Below, one piece after another: positions 1 to 12,258 of a DNA stretch of 64,000 bases. The stretch spans positions 19,397,447 through 19,461,446 of the forward strand of contig BSWB01000005.1 of NCBI GenBank assembly GCA_033239125.1, in the 5' to 3' direction. Position 1 is the stretch's first letter; every line of letters begins with the position of its first letter. This DNA comes from Fagopyrum homotropicum (Eukaryota; Streptophyta; Magnoliopsida; Caryophyllales; Polygonaceae). A program made the translations under genes and the position numbers. The notes under the pieces are model-generated. The model did no database searches. It saw only the letters and a list, made by a program, of their open reading frames with translations, and had not been told where the DNA came from.

Positions 1-804
1 AGTTGAGACTTTTGAGAGTTGTGATTTGATTCAGGTAAGTCCTTGCGACTTACTTAGCTGGTTTCTGGATATTAGTTGAGTGATAATAGTGGTGTGAGTA
101 CCATGTGTGTTATAATAACAACTTGTTAGGACGACCGTCGTTATTATGTGTTAAGGCCCAAGTGTATGTATAATGGGCCGTGACATCACTGCCCAGCTCT
201 GCCAGGAGACTGGGAGGTTCTCTATACCCAGACCATACAGGTACACAGTGAGATGCATCGGATCCACTCTTGATAGGTACACGGGGGCGGAGGCGAGGTT
301 TGGGAATCCCTCGTGTCACAGAATAAGTATCATTAGTATGAGTGAATGACTTAAATGAAGATAATAAATGGATTGTTTGAAAGCATGATGAGTGTTTATT
401 ATTTTATGTGTGTGTGTGCTATTATTATTCTCCTAATGTTTAGATAACTAGCTAATGGTTGTTTTGTTGTATTTTTAGATTTACCGCAGGTTTAAACAAC
501 AGCTGGGTGATCCGGAAGTAGTGGTCAGCCGGGTCTCCGTACTCCTTAGAGTGGGGGTTTGAGTTGTTATCTTGTCGTTCTTTCCTTTCGTTAAGACAGT
601 TGGTCTTTTTCCTTTGTTTAAGAACTTTAGGCTGTTAGACTTTGTTGCATTCATTCCTTTAAAAATACTATTTCATGAAATCCTGTTTTTCTTATTTGTG
701 TCTTGTTGTAAGATCCTAGTAATATTGTTGTCAAACTGAGGTCAGGACCCATTGTAAGGTCCTGACCAATAATGTCCCGAGTTCTGAGAATTCAGGATGT
801 TACA
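1..804 (+). repeat. Nat-1 5' LTR, 3' part only
   Basis: This stretch aligns base for base with 6960-7763 and ends in TGTTACA directly before the primer-binding site. It holds the putative LTR intron (35-478), a (GT)n run near 408-418, and a 69-codon antisense frame (110-319, minus) that recurs in all four Nat LTRs. I treat that frame as a by-product of a conserved nucleotide block and not as a gene. Confidence 0.9.
35..478 (+). other. putative intron inside the Nat-1 LTR leader
   Basis: A consensus plant donor (CAG then GTAAGT at 35-40) is followed 444 nt later by a T-rich acceptor (TTTTTAG, ending 478). The same pair occurs in the 3' LTR at 6994-7437, in Nat-2 at 24866-25311 and 32155-32597, and in the more distant Tekay LTR at 37007-37447. 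Lengths are 441-446 nt in every case. Splicing itself is inferred. Confidence 0.5.
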
Positions 805-807
805 ACA

Positions 808-820
808 TTGTATCAGAGCT
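808..820 (+). other. primer-binding site, initiator-tRNA-Met type (mutated)
   Basis: TTGTATCAGAGCT lies 3 nt after the LTR end. Nat-2 has the standard TGGTATCAGAGCT at the same place, so the second base here is a G-to-T change. Confidence 0.85.
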
Positions 821-3800
821 CTAGGTTTGCAACAATGACACTTGAAATCTTTTGAAAGACCGAATAAGTACTTAAGCAGAACCCGAAAAGGGATCTAAGT
901 TTTAAAAAGGACTTTTGGTTTTCAAATGCATGCATAGTCTGGTTGGGGATAGAAAGTACGGCTGACCACCACTACTACCGCGGATCTTAGTATGCTTGGT
1001 ATGGACTTTAGGTTGTTACTCTCTTGGGACTTATTAGCTTGATTATATTGATGGGTGATGTAGATAAGCATATGCCGGAGATTAGCAGAATTTATAATTA
1101 TAGTATGCCTTCACGGAGATAACAGTATGAGATCCTCGTTCAGTTGACACACCTAAGTATAATTAAAAGGTTTCAACGTAAGGATAAGTACGCTCAGCTT
1201 ACGAGCATTAAGGTAGACTAACGACGGACCACTCCTTCGAGCTTGTTGAGGTACGTGGAGACGGAAGAGTGAAGACTACAAGATAATACCCACAAAAATG
1301 GCAAGGGGAACCTGAGTCAACTCAACGGGATCAAATGAAGGATATACAAGAGAGTAGTTCCGGAGAAGCAAGGGATGATCACCAACTAGGGAATTTGAGA
1401 ACGACAACTTAGAGGCTCTTCCAAGTTGTGTAAAGTGACTTCACAAACAAAGAGGATGACGTCGAAAATTGCCATAGACATGAAAGTCAAAAAGGGAGAT
1501 ATAGTAGCGATCAAGAAAAGAGACATAAAATTTAAGCTCACTGACAGACTAGGAAGTGAAAGTTGATGTCAAAAGCAAGGCGAAATATGATCACTCTCAA
1601 CAAGCTACTTGCCACCACAATCCAGATTGATAACCGAGACAGTCAAAAGTATGGAAGTCAAACGAGATACATTATCCATCCAAATAAGAAGAATTAAAGA
1701 GCTGCAACTTGGAAGCTTACGCGTTGCCAGAAAGGGAAAGGTGGATTTCACCAACATGGAAGTGGAGTGATCTCGTAGAACACACGAGAATTTCGACATA
1801 GACCGTGATACGACAATAATCAGCTTCTGTAAAGGCAGCATTACAAGCAACACCCAAGGAAGAAGAGTGTGTGAGAAGAGTATTGGTGAACTCGAGGGAC
1901 CTCAATAACTTCTCATTCAAAAGGGATTTAAGTTAACAACACTACAAGTTCATAATAGAGAACCGCAAATAGACGATAACTCAGGTAAAAGAATCACGGA
2001 GATGTACCTACAAGCTACCCTAGAAGGATTTAAAAGTCTGTTGATGGAAGAAGAATGATACAACTGGACTCGTAAGAGTATAACGATCTTACAAAAGTGT
2101 AGATTGTAGGAGGAGCTAAAGAAGTATAAACAGAGAGACTGGAGGAGATATATTTCACCAAGTATATCAAGCCTCAAAAGAGATAGAGGAAAATTAAGTC
2201 TAGGATCTCATAGAAGGTCAACTACAGACTAATGGGTAACAATAGAGAATTTACACGTGTTGGCTAACTAGTGATGGTTGATTGACAGATAAGAAAAATA
2301 ACCACAAGGTTATAAAGGAAATTTACCGATATTTGGTAAATTTCTTCCAGAGATCAACGACAACAATGGTGAAGTTAAATCAATACAAGTACTAGTAGCC
2401 TTGATGGTAATATTGAATGAGTCCAATATGATAACTCTAATAAAGAAATTAAAGAGAAGCTCTTGACGGTCGGTAATGACTATTGATGATAGTAATGGTG
2501 TAAAGGGAATTGTTGTGAGTAGCTACTTACTACTGACTAAGTAAAGATACATATCAAAGTTAGTATGAAGGGATCCATGTAAGAAGAACTAGAAGCGTGA
2601 GAAGAAACAGATGATTGTGAACATGTTTTATCTCTTAGCATTCCACACAAGTAGGACTGATGGTGGTCCTCCGAGAAAAAGTGGGGTCAAACTGTCTAGA
2701 TTGACAGGGGAAACCCTTGTGAGTAAAGATGTGACACAAAATAATTGGAATTGTAGAGGCGGCACAAACATAGAGAGTACGATTTAAAGCCTTGGTGAAA
2801 TGTGTGGTCTAGTTGTGAGGTGATTGCAGATGGAATCTACATGCTAGCTAGAACAGACATATGAAGGAGTAAAGTGGAATGACTAAAGGTTGTTATATGG
2901 ATCTGGTATTACCCCAATAAAATGATTACCGAAAGGTGTTTATATAAAAGCTTAATGAGAAATGGAGGTACTTCAATGAAAATTCAGGCTGGAACGATGA
3001 CATTAGAGTTGATGAAAGTAATAAGACCAACCAACGTGGTCCGTAAAGCGTGTACGAGAAAACTCAAAGGGATTTAACTATCTTACGGGGTGTAAGGACT
3101 TAAAGAAGGTAAAGCGAGATGAGTATAAGGAAGACATAATAAATGCGATGCGAGAAATTTGATTGGTGGGAAAATCATATGCACCTAATGTGTTGTAGAC
3201 AAATGGTACCATTAGATGTTTAATAAAAATCATACTAACGGACTGATGACACTATGATGGATTTAGTGTAAACCAAGCGTATAACTTAACAAGTGAGAAG
3301 GAAAGTCATGTATCGAAATTGCGGGTCGTGCTGAATTTTAAATAAAGTCTTGAGATGAGGATGTCCTTAGGAAATCTATGCAAGAGTACAAAGTAATTGA
3401 AGTTCCAACACAGAATTGGTAGTAATGATCAACAGACAGTTAGAGACCGATGTAGAGAAGAAAAATGTATAAGATGAGTCCCCTAGTAGAAGAATTCACA
3501 AGACAAGCTTGAGAGACCAAGGGAGATAAAATATCGACCCGGATATGAGAGTTTAAGGTGCATGGACGGGATACCTACAATGGAGTGTAGAAGCAAAATG
3601 TAGACTTTACAAGTGTGGAGAGGTTTTGACCTCCTCAAAGATATAGAAATTTGAAAGAAATCGCAATGCTGGTATCAAAGAGTTGAAACCCTGTAGTAGA
3701 AACAACGGAGTTTCATGAAGGCAATATTTCCGATAACTCCAGCGAAATAATGTATATAGGAGAACGGCCTTAGTGGAGTCGAAAGTCCGAGGTAAACCCA

Positions 3801-4873
3801 GTTACCACGGGACCTAAGTCATCAACACCGATGGTCCATGCAAGGAGTCTGCCAGGGGGATGATGACTAAAGTCATCAGAACTACAAAGACACTTACCAG
3901 CTATCGTTGAAAACTTGGAATGACTATTTATGTCAAGATGAATGACCCAGTTGGGCTCGAGAAGTAGAGTTAGCCTAAGGAAACAGAAGTGTGGAAGATA
4001 AAACGAATTAGCGAAGCATGAAAGGATTAATCGAGCAAATGATGCTCACCAAGAATTTAACGCCAGTATAGGTATGAGAAGAGTAAGTCCGGGATATTGA
4101 GATAAGTCAATTATAGATTGACCGACGTCAACTGAGAACGTGTAAGTGTTGGTTGGTATTGACGAGTAGGTACCGTTAAGAAGAAACATTATTGATTGCG
4201 GATTTAAGAGGTAACCTTACCGATGCCTTGGAGGATTCCCCAAGTAGGAAACGACAACCTTCTGGGATGATCTAACGATATGGAGAGAATCGGGTAAGAG
4301 GTTGCTTACTGGTTGGTTAAGAACAGATTACGGTTGAGTAAGAGAGTAAGGGTCTGTTGAAGAGGATGTTGCTAGTATTAGAAGGGAAGAATAGACGGGA
4401 GTCGGGTAAATCATGTTGACCCTCAGAAAGACGCCTTTGTGCCTAATGGGTATTACAACAAAAGCGTGGTAGGCACACAACCCACCGATGAAGAAAATCA
4501 ATGTTAGGTTAACTATGATTTCAAGTTAAGGAATTAGAGATCTATATGAAAAGGTCCACTTGGGTGTGTGATTTGTTTTGAGTTATATAAATTTGAAAGT
4601 TTGACAAGAAGTAGGTGAAAACCCATTAATTAAGGATCGATCCGATTAGGTCACAATGAAGAAACCAGGCCAAGCGGTATGCATTACCAAGAGCATTATG
4701 CACTTAGTAAAGTGCCGACAGAAAATTAAGATCATTATTTCATAATCGATAGTCGGGAACTTTCAAAAGAGTTGGAATTAAGTTTAGAAAACCAAACCGT
4801 GAAGAGAGTACCTACCGGATCCTAGACACGTCATCAGTCATGAGGATTTGATAGTTGAGCCAGACTACACTTT
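821..4873 (+). other. Nat-1 non-coding interior
   Basis: About 4 kb of purine-rich plus-strand sequence with stops in every frame; no open frame exceeds about 80 codons and none resembles a retroelement protein. Patches match the Nat-2 interior closely, for example the block around 3480-3680 with 28380-28580 and the block around 3860-4120 with 28750-29010. Shared non-coding sequence between two insertions indicates replication of an already non-coding element and not independent decay. Confidence 0.75.
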
Positions 4874-5062
4874 TGTGGAGTACCAGTAGCCGTCCTAGAG
4901 CGCAGTACTAGACGTCTACGTTCTAAGGAGATACCGATGTTGAGGATCCAGTGGTCTAGACGAGGAGCCGATGAGGCTACCTGGGAGATAGAGGAGAGTA
5001 TTAGACGTAGTTACCCAGAGTTCTTTGCGAGGATAGATATTACTTCTGTATCGGCGAGTTAG
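4874..5062 (+). pseudogene. chromodomain remnant of Nat-1
   Basis: This is the homologue of the 62-codon chromodomain frame at 29929-30117. It matches over nearly its whole length, including the segment encoding the ADEATWE motif typical of chromodomain C-terminal halves in Tekay/Del integrases. It lacks one C in the run that starts it (TACCAG here, TACCCAG in Nat-2), which shifts the frame, and ends in the same TAG. In chromoviruses this domain directs integration towards particular chromatin. Here it cannot be attached to an integrase. Confidence 0.7.
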
Positions 5063-5254
5063 CACTCGGATGCTGTGTTGTTTGACTTTCATGTTTTACC
5101 TTAGACTGAGTGTTTGTGTTTCTTTTCATGTGTGCCTGATTATCATGATTGAGCAGTTGCATGATAGAAAATGAAATTTCAATGAAACTAAGATATACAA
5201 AGAAATTCGTTTGATTAGGTACATTATTCTAAGTTTCGGGACAAAACTTCTTTT

Positions 5255-5267
5255 AAGAGGGCACTGA
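5255..5267 (+). other. polypurine tract of Nat-1
   Basis: AAGAGGGCACTGA directly abuts the TG of the 3' LTR. The equivalent in Nat-2 is AAGGGGGCACTGA at 30310-30322. This is the expected position for plus-strand DNA priming. Confidence 0.75.
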
Positions 5268-7763
5268 TGTAATAACCGAAAATTTTTAAAGTCCGTTTAA
5301 AACTGGATCCAACCGGATTCCGGTCTGCTAACTCTTATTCTTTTAAATAAAATAAAACAGTATTAAATTCTATCATTTTATGTGACCTTAATTCACATAA
5401 AATGATAAATATGTAAACCGATTAGTTTTTTTTTAAAAGAAAAACTCGAAAAGCTGTTCCGTATGATTACGACGCACGTAGTAGCCCATCTTTTAGCGGG
5501 TTGAGCAGACCATCGGACTGGGCCATTTTAATTAGCTGCCGGCCCAAAACCTCCATCTTTACCATAATTCTCTCCTAATTACGTTTAGCCGGCTAAACCT
5601 AATGACTCTAATCTAATAACCATCCACATACGTTACCTTCTGCTTCCTCCTTCTGCACGATCGACGGTGACAACAACAACACCAACGTTTCCAAGATCAA
5701 CTGCAGCCCTGCTGGACGGTCTTCATCGGCGTCGGACTCTGCCACCCTTCCTTCCTTCGGCTTCATTCGGTGACAGTAGATCTACAACAACCGCTCCTTC
5801 GAGCCGGCCCTTCTATCGCAAAGATCGGGCCAGTGGTAACGCCGCCATACAACACACGAGTCGTCTCCAGGAGCCTGAGCACTGCACGCCATTCAGATCT
5901 TCCTAGGTGAGCAGATGCAGTTTTCTACTCCTCTTACCTCCTCTCTGTTTGCACCTATTAACGACGCCGGTGATGGCTATTTGACAGCAGAGAGTGCAGG
6001 GTGCGCCAAGGTACAAACGCCGGTTCTAAGACGCTTGGATTGCGAAGCAACGACGGGGAATTCGGGTCGTTTCAGCCTGCTGCCGGTAAGCCTTCGGAGT
6101 AATCCCTCTTACTGTAAACGTGATTACACAGAAATCAAATTAACTAGGATGTATAAATATGCACAGCTTGTTTTCATGCTCAGTAGGACTCGAACTTGGA
6201 ACCTGCGAATAGGTGTATTAGATTTATATGGACAGGGAGAATCGAAGCTGGGATCACTTGCATGCCTTGTTAATTCAGCTTCGACCTGCTGACTTTAGGA
6301 CCTAAGTTCTATAGCTTAAATCGAGAATCCACCGTTGAATTTTTTTATATGTCATAGATGAATATATATAGTTTATCGTGTTAAAATTTGAGAGAAAGTT
6401 AACGGTCGGAATAGGTTTTATAAGGTCCTGAAGTAGAGCACTTGAGATGTTTTTACAGCAGGGGGAAAATTGACTAAGTATGGAAAATTTCAGCTTTTAC
6501 CTCAACTTTGGAGATTTATGGGAGAATTATGGTTAAGTATTTTTTTTTGAGAGATCTTTACCCTATGTTTAGTATCTATATCATAGAGGAGTTAGGATTT
6601 TATCTCGGAATTTTATATCCTTATCCAAGTCGTGTATGTGAACCCAAAGTCGAACCGTAATGACTTTTGTTTAAACTAAGAATGTTGGGTAACTCTTATA
6701 AATCCTTACCAAACTTTTCAATGAGAACTAGATTATGGACATAGGTTATAAAAGAGAATATTAGAACTAATTGATAGACTTTTTGGAAATTTTCAGGATC
6801 AAGGGTAAAATAGTCATTTTACCTTAAGAGGGCCTTTTCCGTAATTTCTCTTCATGAGATTGTACATGTTAGAAGTTTATAGCTTCTAAGAATATGGGAT
6901 GTGATTTTGATCCACATGCCTTGTCTGACAGGCGATTGAGTTATCACGGTTGCAGACCGAGTTGAGACTTTTGAGAGTTGTGATTTGATTCAGGTAAGTC
7001 CTTGCGACTTACTTAGCTGGTTTCTGGATATTAGTTGAGTGATAATAGTGGTGTGAGTACCATGTGTGTTATAATAACAACTTGTTAGGACGACTGTCGT
7101 TATTATGTGTTAAGGCCCAAGTGTATGTATAACGGGCCGTGACATCATTGCCCAGCTCTGCCAAGAGACTGGGAGGTTCTCTATACCCAGACCATACAGG
7201 TACACGGTGAGATGCATCGGATCCACTCCTGATGGGTACACGGGGGTGGAGGCGAATTTTGGGAATCCCTCGTGTCACAAAATAAGTATCATTAGTAAGA
7301 GTGAATGACTTAAATGAAGATAATAAATGGATTGTTTGAAAGCATGATGAGTGTTTATTATTTTATGTGTGTGTGTGCTATTATTATTCTCCTAATGTTT
7401 AGATAACTTGATAATGGTTGTTTTGTTGTGTTTTTAGATTTACCGCAAGTTAGAACAGCAGCTGAGTGATCCGGAAGTAGTGGTCAGTCGGGTCTCCGTA
7501 CTCCTTAGAGTGGGGGTTTGGGTTGTTATCTTGTCGTTATTTCCTTTCGTTAAGACAGTTGGTCTTTTTCCTTTGTTTAAGAACTTTAGGCTGCTAGACT
7601 TTGTTGCATTCATTCCTTTAAAAATACTATTTCATGAAATTCGGTTTTTCTTATTTGTGTCTTGTTGCAAGATCATAGTAATATTGTTGTCAAACTGAGG
7701 TCGGGACCCATTGTGAGGTCCTAACCAGTAATGTCCCGAGTTCTGAGAATTCGGGATGTTACA
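5268..7763 (+). repeat. Nat-1 3' LTR (2496 bp)
   Basis: Starts TGTAATAACC after the polypurine tract and ends TGTTACA. The first third is U3-like. A GC-rich, pyrimidine-biased stretch at about 5640-6110 has short open frames (5667-5906 and 5915-6292) that I read as transcribed leader, not protein. The last 804 bp match the 5' LTR. The putative intron is 6994-7437. Confidence 0.9.
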
Positions 7764-8040
7764 AAACCTTATAGGCCTATTTATAAATGTTGTCAAACTA
7801 TCATCTTTCTCTAATAACCGATGTGGGATAACAAAATTCATATTTTACAAAATAGTTATGGTTTAGTAAAAAAGGATTTATTAGCTTAATTCGTGATTTA
7901 GTAAAAATTTCAATCCGAGAAAAAACGTGGGGCGCCACGTCAGAATTATTGTCTTTTGTTTTAGTAAATTATATAGATGTATATTTAGTATATTGATAAA
8001 ATAAGAATTACGAAATTAATAGTTCAACGGTCCACAGATC

Positions 8041-8340
8041 AGTAGGTCACAAACGACCACAAATCAGTAGGTTACAACGACCCACGAATCAGTAGGTCAC
8101 AACGACCCACGAATCAATAGGTCACAATGACCCACGAATCAATAGGTCACAACGACCCACGAATCAATAGGTTACAACGACCCACGAATTCATAGGTCAC
8201 AACTACCTCAAATTTATAGGTCACAACGACCCACAAATTCATAGGTCACAACGACCCACAAAATATTAGATCAAATCGACCCATAATTTATTAGGTCAAA
8301 ACGAACTACAAATCAGTAGGTTACAACGACCCAAAAAGTT
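8041..8340. repeat. 25-bp minisatellite, 12 units
   Basis: Exactly twelve 25-bp units fill 300 bp. The shared core is GGTCACAACGACCCAC, followed by an AATC/AATT-like spacer. Units 1-6 are close to consensus and the last four are more diverged. There are no unique spacers, so it is not a CRISPR array. Confidence 0.95.
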
Positions 8341-8936
8341 TAGAAATGTATGATCTGTATAATCTTCAAACCTTGTAGGTCTATTTATACATGTTGTCAA
8401 AGTGTCATCCTTCTTTGATAACCGATGTGAGATAACAAAATTCATATTATACAAAATAATTAAGGTTTAGTAAAAAAAAAATTATTGGTTTAATTCGTGA
8501 TTTAGTAAAAAGATTTAATCCGATAAAAACATGGAGTGCCACGTCAGCGTTAGTGTCTTATGTTTTAGTAAAGTATATAGATAGGAAGGAAGTTAAGCTT
8601 ACGGGTATGAGATAGCCTTATGAACAATATCTTTTAATTTTAAATATTTGGAAAAAAAATTAAAAGAAGAAATGTTATTGTAATCGGAATTAGTTAGTAA
8701 TCGAAATAAAATACTTTAAAATTGGGACTAATTAAAAAATATTTAGGCTAATTATGGTTTAGTAAAAAAAGATTTATTAGCTTAATTCGTGATTTAATAA
8801 AAAGTTTAATTCGAGAAAAAACGTGGGGCGACACGTCAAGAATTAGTGGTTTTTGTTTAGTAAAGTATATAGATGTATATTTATTATATTGATAAAATAA
8901 GAATTACGAATTTAATAGTTCAACGGTCCACAAATT

Positions 8937-9461
8937 AGTAGGTCACAAACAACCCGCAAATCAGTAGGTCACAAGGACCCACAAATTAGTAGGTCACAAG
9001 GACCCACAAATTAGTAGATCACTACGACCCACGAATCAATAGGGATAATGACCCACGAATCAGTAGGTCACAACGATCCACGAATCAGTAGGTCACAACG
9101 ACCCACGAATCGGTAGGTCACAACGACTCACGAATCAGTAGGTCACAACGACTCAAGAATCAGTAGGTCACAACGACCCACAAATCAATAGGTCACAACG
9201 ACTCACAAATTCATAGGTCACAATGACACACAAATCGGTGGGTCATAACGACCCACAAATTATTGGGTAACAACGACCCACAAATCAGTGGTTCACAACG
9301 ACCCACAAATCAGTGGTTCACAACGACCCACAAACTATTAGGTCAAATCGACCCAAAAATCTGTAGGTCAAAACGATCCAAAAATCATTAGATCAAAACG
9401 ACTCAAAAATCATTAGATCAAAACGACCTACGAATTAGTAGGTCACAATTATCCACATACA
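8937..9461. repeat. 25-bp minisatellite, about 21 units
   Basis: Same unit as the 8041 array, with one 24-bp unit near 9037-9060 and increasing divergence after about 9330. Both arrays start after the same lead-in (AATAGTTCAACGGTCCAC), so they are duplicates of one locus that later changed copy number. Confidence 0.95.
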
Positions 9462-9720
9462 AATAATAATCCGGTATCAATAAGTATTATCTTGATTCTG
9501 ACCAAAAGGTCCGGAAATGTATGATTTGTATAATCTTCAAACATTTGAGGTCTATCTATACATGTCAAAGTGTCATCCTTCTCGGATAACCGATGTGAGA
9601 TAACAAAATTCATATTTTACAAAATAATTAAGGTTTAGTAAAAAAAAGTTATTGGCTTAATTCGAGATTTAGTAAAAAAATTTATTCCGATAGAAATATG
9701 GAGTCTTAATTTCTTTTTTA

Positions 9721-11194
9721 CAAAATAATAAAAGATTCTAGCTATCTTTTAAAAACATAAAAGAAGGATTTTTTTTTAATATTCTTAATTATTTGTGGCG
9801 GAAAAGTGTTTACTAGTTTGTTGTATAAAATTTATATACTTTAATAAAAAATTTTTTTGACCAGTTTGTTTTCTGACACAAAAAATAAAGATTTATTGGC
9901 CTATAAGATCTTAGAGAATCTCCAACAAAAAAAAATCACGTATAATTTTAAATAGCAATATGTTAGTTAGGTAAAAAAAGATTTTCTGGCTTAAAAAAAT
10001 AAAGATTTATTGGCCAAAAAATTGTGGGAGCTCTATTTGATTGCTACTTCCACAGCATGTCACATCATCAAATCATGCTCTCTTTTAGTATGTATAATAG
10101 ATTTTTTAAATAAATTTTTTTATTAGTTTTTGTAACAATAATATTCCAAAATATCTGAAATATTATTCAAAATTTATTAAAAAAATGATTTATTTTCATT
10201 ATTCTACTTTTAAATTGAAAATAAAATGAAAGTTTAAATAAATAAATTATAATTTTTCTAAATAAAAAAATAAATTTGTTTTTAACAAAGTAAGAAAAGG
10301 TACCAGAAAAAAAAAAGAAAAAGAATTCAAGATTTCGAAAAAATAAAAACCAGTTTTTTTAGAAATACTAAAACACTATACCTTATGAATTTTATTATAT
10401 TAAATAATATTTATGTAATTTTTTAAAAAAAAATCCACATCACAGAACTAATTTTACATTTTTTTAATAACATGCGAGAAATTGATTGTCACGTTATCAC
10501 ATCGTCGGAGTTAGAATTTTAACAAATCGTATTATTTTTTTATACATATGATGGGAGTTTGTAATAAACAGTTATTTTTAAAATTGATATATTTTAAATT
10601 TAAATTGATATTTGATATTATTTTAAGTTTTTTTCCATAAAATTTTTCCAAGTTTATCCTTAAAATCTAAGTATCTATCTAGGTACATGTACGCCCATGA
10701 AAAATGAAATTATAACCTAATTATTACCTTGCATTAAAGTATCCTTAATGAGCAGAATCTAACAACACTTGAGCAAAACCAAGCAACTTAAGTTTGGAAT
10801 CTTTGTTATGGATGCGTATCCTTCCCAAAAATTACAAATATAGTATAATCTGGTTGGATCGATTATCTATATACATATATGTACCAATAATTGAGACAAA
10901 GTTGTACTGATGTTTGTCGGATTTTATAACTATATTGATAAGCTTCCATCTTATCCATTATAACCCTAAACCAAAGAAAGAGAAATCCAATCATCCCATA
11001 CAATAATAATACTCCATATGCTTGTTATTTTATTCCCTTCTTTTTGGTAAAGAAAAAGTAGTAGTTTAATGTGATATATATATGTACCTACAAAACCATC
11101 AAGAATTGTGTATGGATGGACCACTAACAAATATATTATGACCTTTCTATTTCATGCCTTAATGTATAAGGTAGGATCCATTCCTACTTCATAA
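9721..11194. other. AT-rich non-coding DNA upstream of DUF761 gene 1
   Basis: Long A and T runs with no open frame worth reporting. The part from about 10890 on is recognisably homologous to 33390-33700 upstream of gene 2 (shared segments around CTTATCCATT and ACCTTTCTATTTCATGCCTT), so it belongs to the duplicated promoter region. Confidence 0.7.
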
Positions 11195-11392
11195 CATTCA
11201 TTTTGAACATTTTTTTTTAAATGGAAAGCGGTTCGAAACATTAGACAGCGTGTGGCTAATGAATCGAAAGGTCAAAAAAGATCAGCAGACGGACTAACCG
11301 TCATGAAGAACCATAACAAAATAGAAAAGAAACACACAAAAAATACATCATAAAAACTCGTAAGTTAAAATGTCTTCATTCATTTTGAACAT
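11195..11392 (-). mobile_element. small poly(A)-tailed retroposed insert with 16-bp target duplication
   Basis: The 16-mer CATTCATTTTGAACAT occurs perfectly at 11195-11210 and 11377-11392. The 166 bp between begin with eight T, which is a poly(A) tail read on the minus strand. Long perfect target duplications plus a tail are the mark of LINE-type target-primed reverse transcription, so this is a SINE or a 5'-truncated LINE end. I did not recognise the family. The corresponding place upstream of gene 2 appears to lack it. Confidence 0.7.
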
Positions 11393-12155
11393 CTTTGACA
11401 TGAGTAAAATCATTCCCTCGAACTGACTCTACATTCGAAACAATATTCATTATGAGTCAAGTGTGGGATTGTTTTTTTTATAATTTTTCACTTTGTTATG
11501 TGCTTCTTTTCATGTTTTTCTTTTTTTTCAGAATTTGTAGTGTTAAAGCAGTTATTTGCTTAAGAGTGGGGGGTTGTACAAGGGCTTTCTTTATTATAGT
11601 TTGGTTACACACCACGAATGACGACAAATTAGCACCAAATCATATGCGCCCAATAACGATCTCAACCTCAAGGCAACACAAAACACATCTTCGTTAACAT
11701 CAATATGCACCTTACAGTAGAACACAACAATAGAATGAAACAGGCAACCACATATGCTATTGTACACTCGGTTTATTTGCATATGTATACGACTCCATAC
11801 ACATTTTAAATACACGACATACCATTATGTACAAACGTAAGAGAAGGGTGCATCTCATTTTCACATGCCATTTATTAATTTATATATACATACAGATGAT
11901 CAATTTTGTCAGTTATTTAAGTATTTATAGTTTTGACCATATCAAAGAATGCCCACCAATCATTCACCAAAAATCATAAACCAAAAACCCACTACAAACA
12001 ATTAACTAATGGTTTAATTAATGATAACAATGTGATAAATGATATTCACACAAGACACTCAACCAAGTTAAAGTAGATCACTCCACTTTAGACACTATTT
12101 TATTTATTTTTAAAATAAAAGAAATAAAGCCCTTAGAGTTAGAATTGATTTCGAC
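11393..12155. other. upstream region of DUF761 gene 1
   Basis: Non-coding. Short frames here (for example 11452-11697) lack coding character. The part from about 11870 is again homologous to the gene 2 upstream region (segments around GACCATATCA and the CTCCACTTT(A/G)GACAC block near 12080, matching 33945-33960). The 11400-11860 stretch has no visible counterpart there. Confidence 0.6.
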
Positions 12156-12163
12156 CATAAATA
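12156..12163 (+). promoter_or_regulatory. TATA-like box of DUF761 gene 1
   Basis: CATAAATA sits 103 nt before the start codon inside CCATAAATACCC, which is identical in gene 2 (34006-34013, 90 nt before its ATG). Conservation between the duplicates supports it as the core promoter. Confidence 0.6.
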
Positions 12164-12258
12164 CCCTCAGCTCTCCTCCCAAATAACTCAAACTACTGCA
12201 AACAAACACTCAAACCCTCTTCTTCAACAATCAAACACTCAAACCCTAACACAGAAAA

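Larger units (their letters stand above)
1..7763 (+). mobile_element. Nat-1: non-autonomous Tekay/Del-type LTR retrotransposon (left end outside window)
   Basis: Bases 1-804 repeat at 6960-7763 with no indel and about 33 substitutions by hand count (about 4%). The order is LTR end, primer-binding site, 4.4-kb interior, polypurine tract, full LTR, which defines an LTR retrotransposon read left to right. The LTR ends are TGTAA...TTACA. The only recognisable coding in the interior is a chromodomain-like tail at 4874-5062, which places the element near the Tekay/Del chromoviruses of Ty3/gypsy. No gag, protease, RT or integrase frame survives. The interior is collinear in patches with Nat-2 (for example about 3000-3180 with 27900-28060), so both copies descend from an element that was already non-coding. 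The target duplication cannot be checked because the left end is cut. Confidence 0.85.
7764..9720. repeat. macro-repeat array with embedded minisatellites
   Basis: A unit containing a TATA-like CTATTTATA, an AACCGATGTG(G/A)GATAAC segment, a GGTTTAGTAAAA segment and an ACGT-core pair is repeated at about 7785-8035, 8375-8600, 8750-8930 and 9540-9710. Two of the units run into 25-bp minisatellite arrays (8041-8340 and 8937-9461). No coding potential is visible. The block lies directly against the 3' end of Nat-1. Confidence 0.75.

Noticed and set aside
110..319. Conserved 69-codon antisense frame in the Nat LTRs (also 7069-7278, 24944-25156, 32230-32442)
   Set aside because: It lies within a conserved nucleotide block inside the putative LTR intron, has no recognisable protein features, and is not kept in the related Tekay LTR.
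8041..9461. Regular 25-bp repeats resembling a CRISPR array
   Set aside because: Units abut with no unique spacers, the unit itself drifts along the array, and the context is plant nuclear DNA. It is a minisatellite.
11452..11815. Opposed short frames upstream of DUF761 gene 1
   Set aside because: Phe/Cys-rich translation of T-rich DNA, no coding signature, and no counterpart upstream of gene 2.
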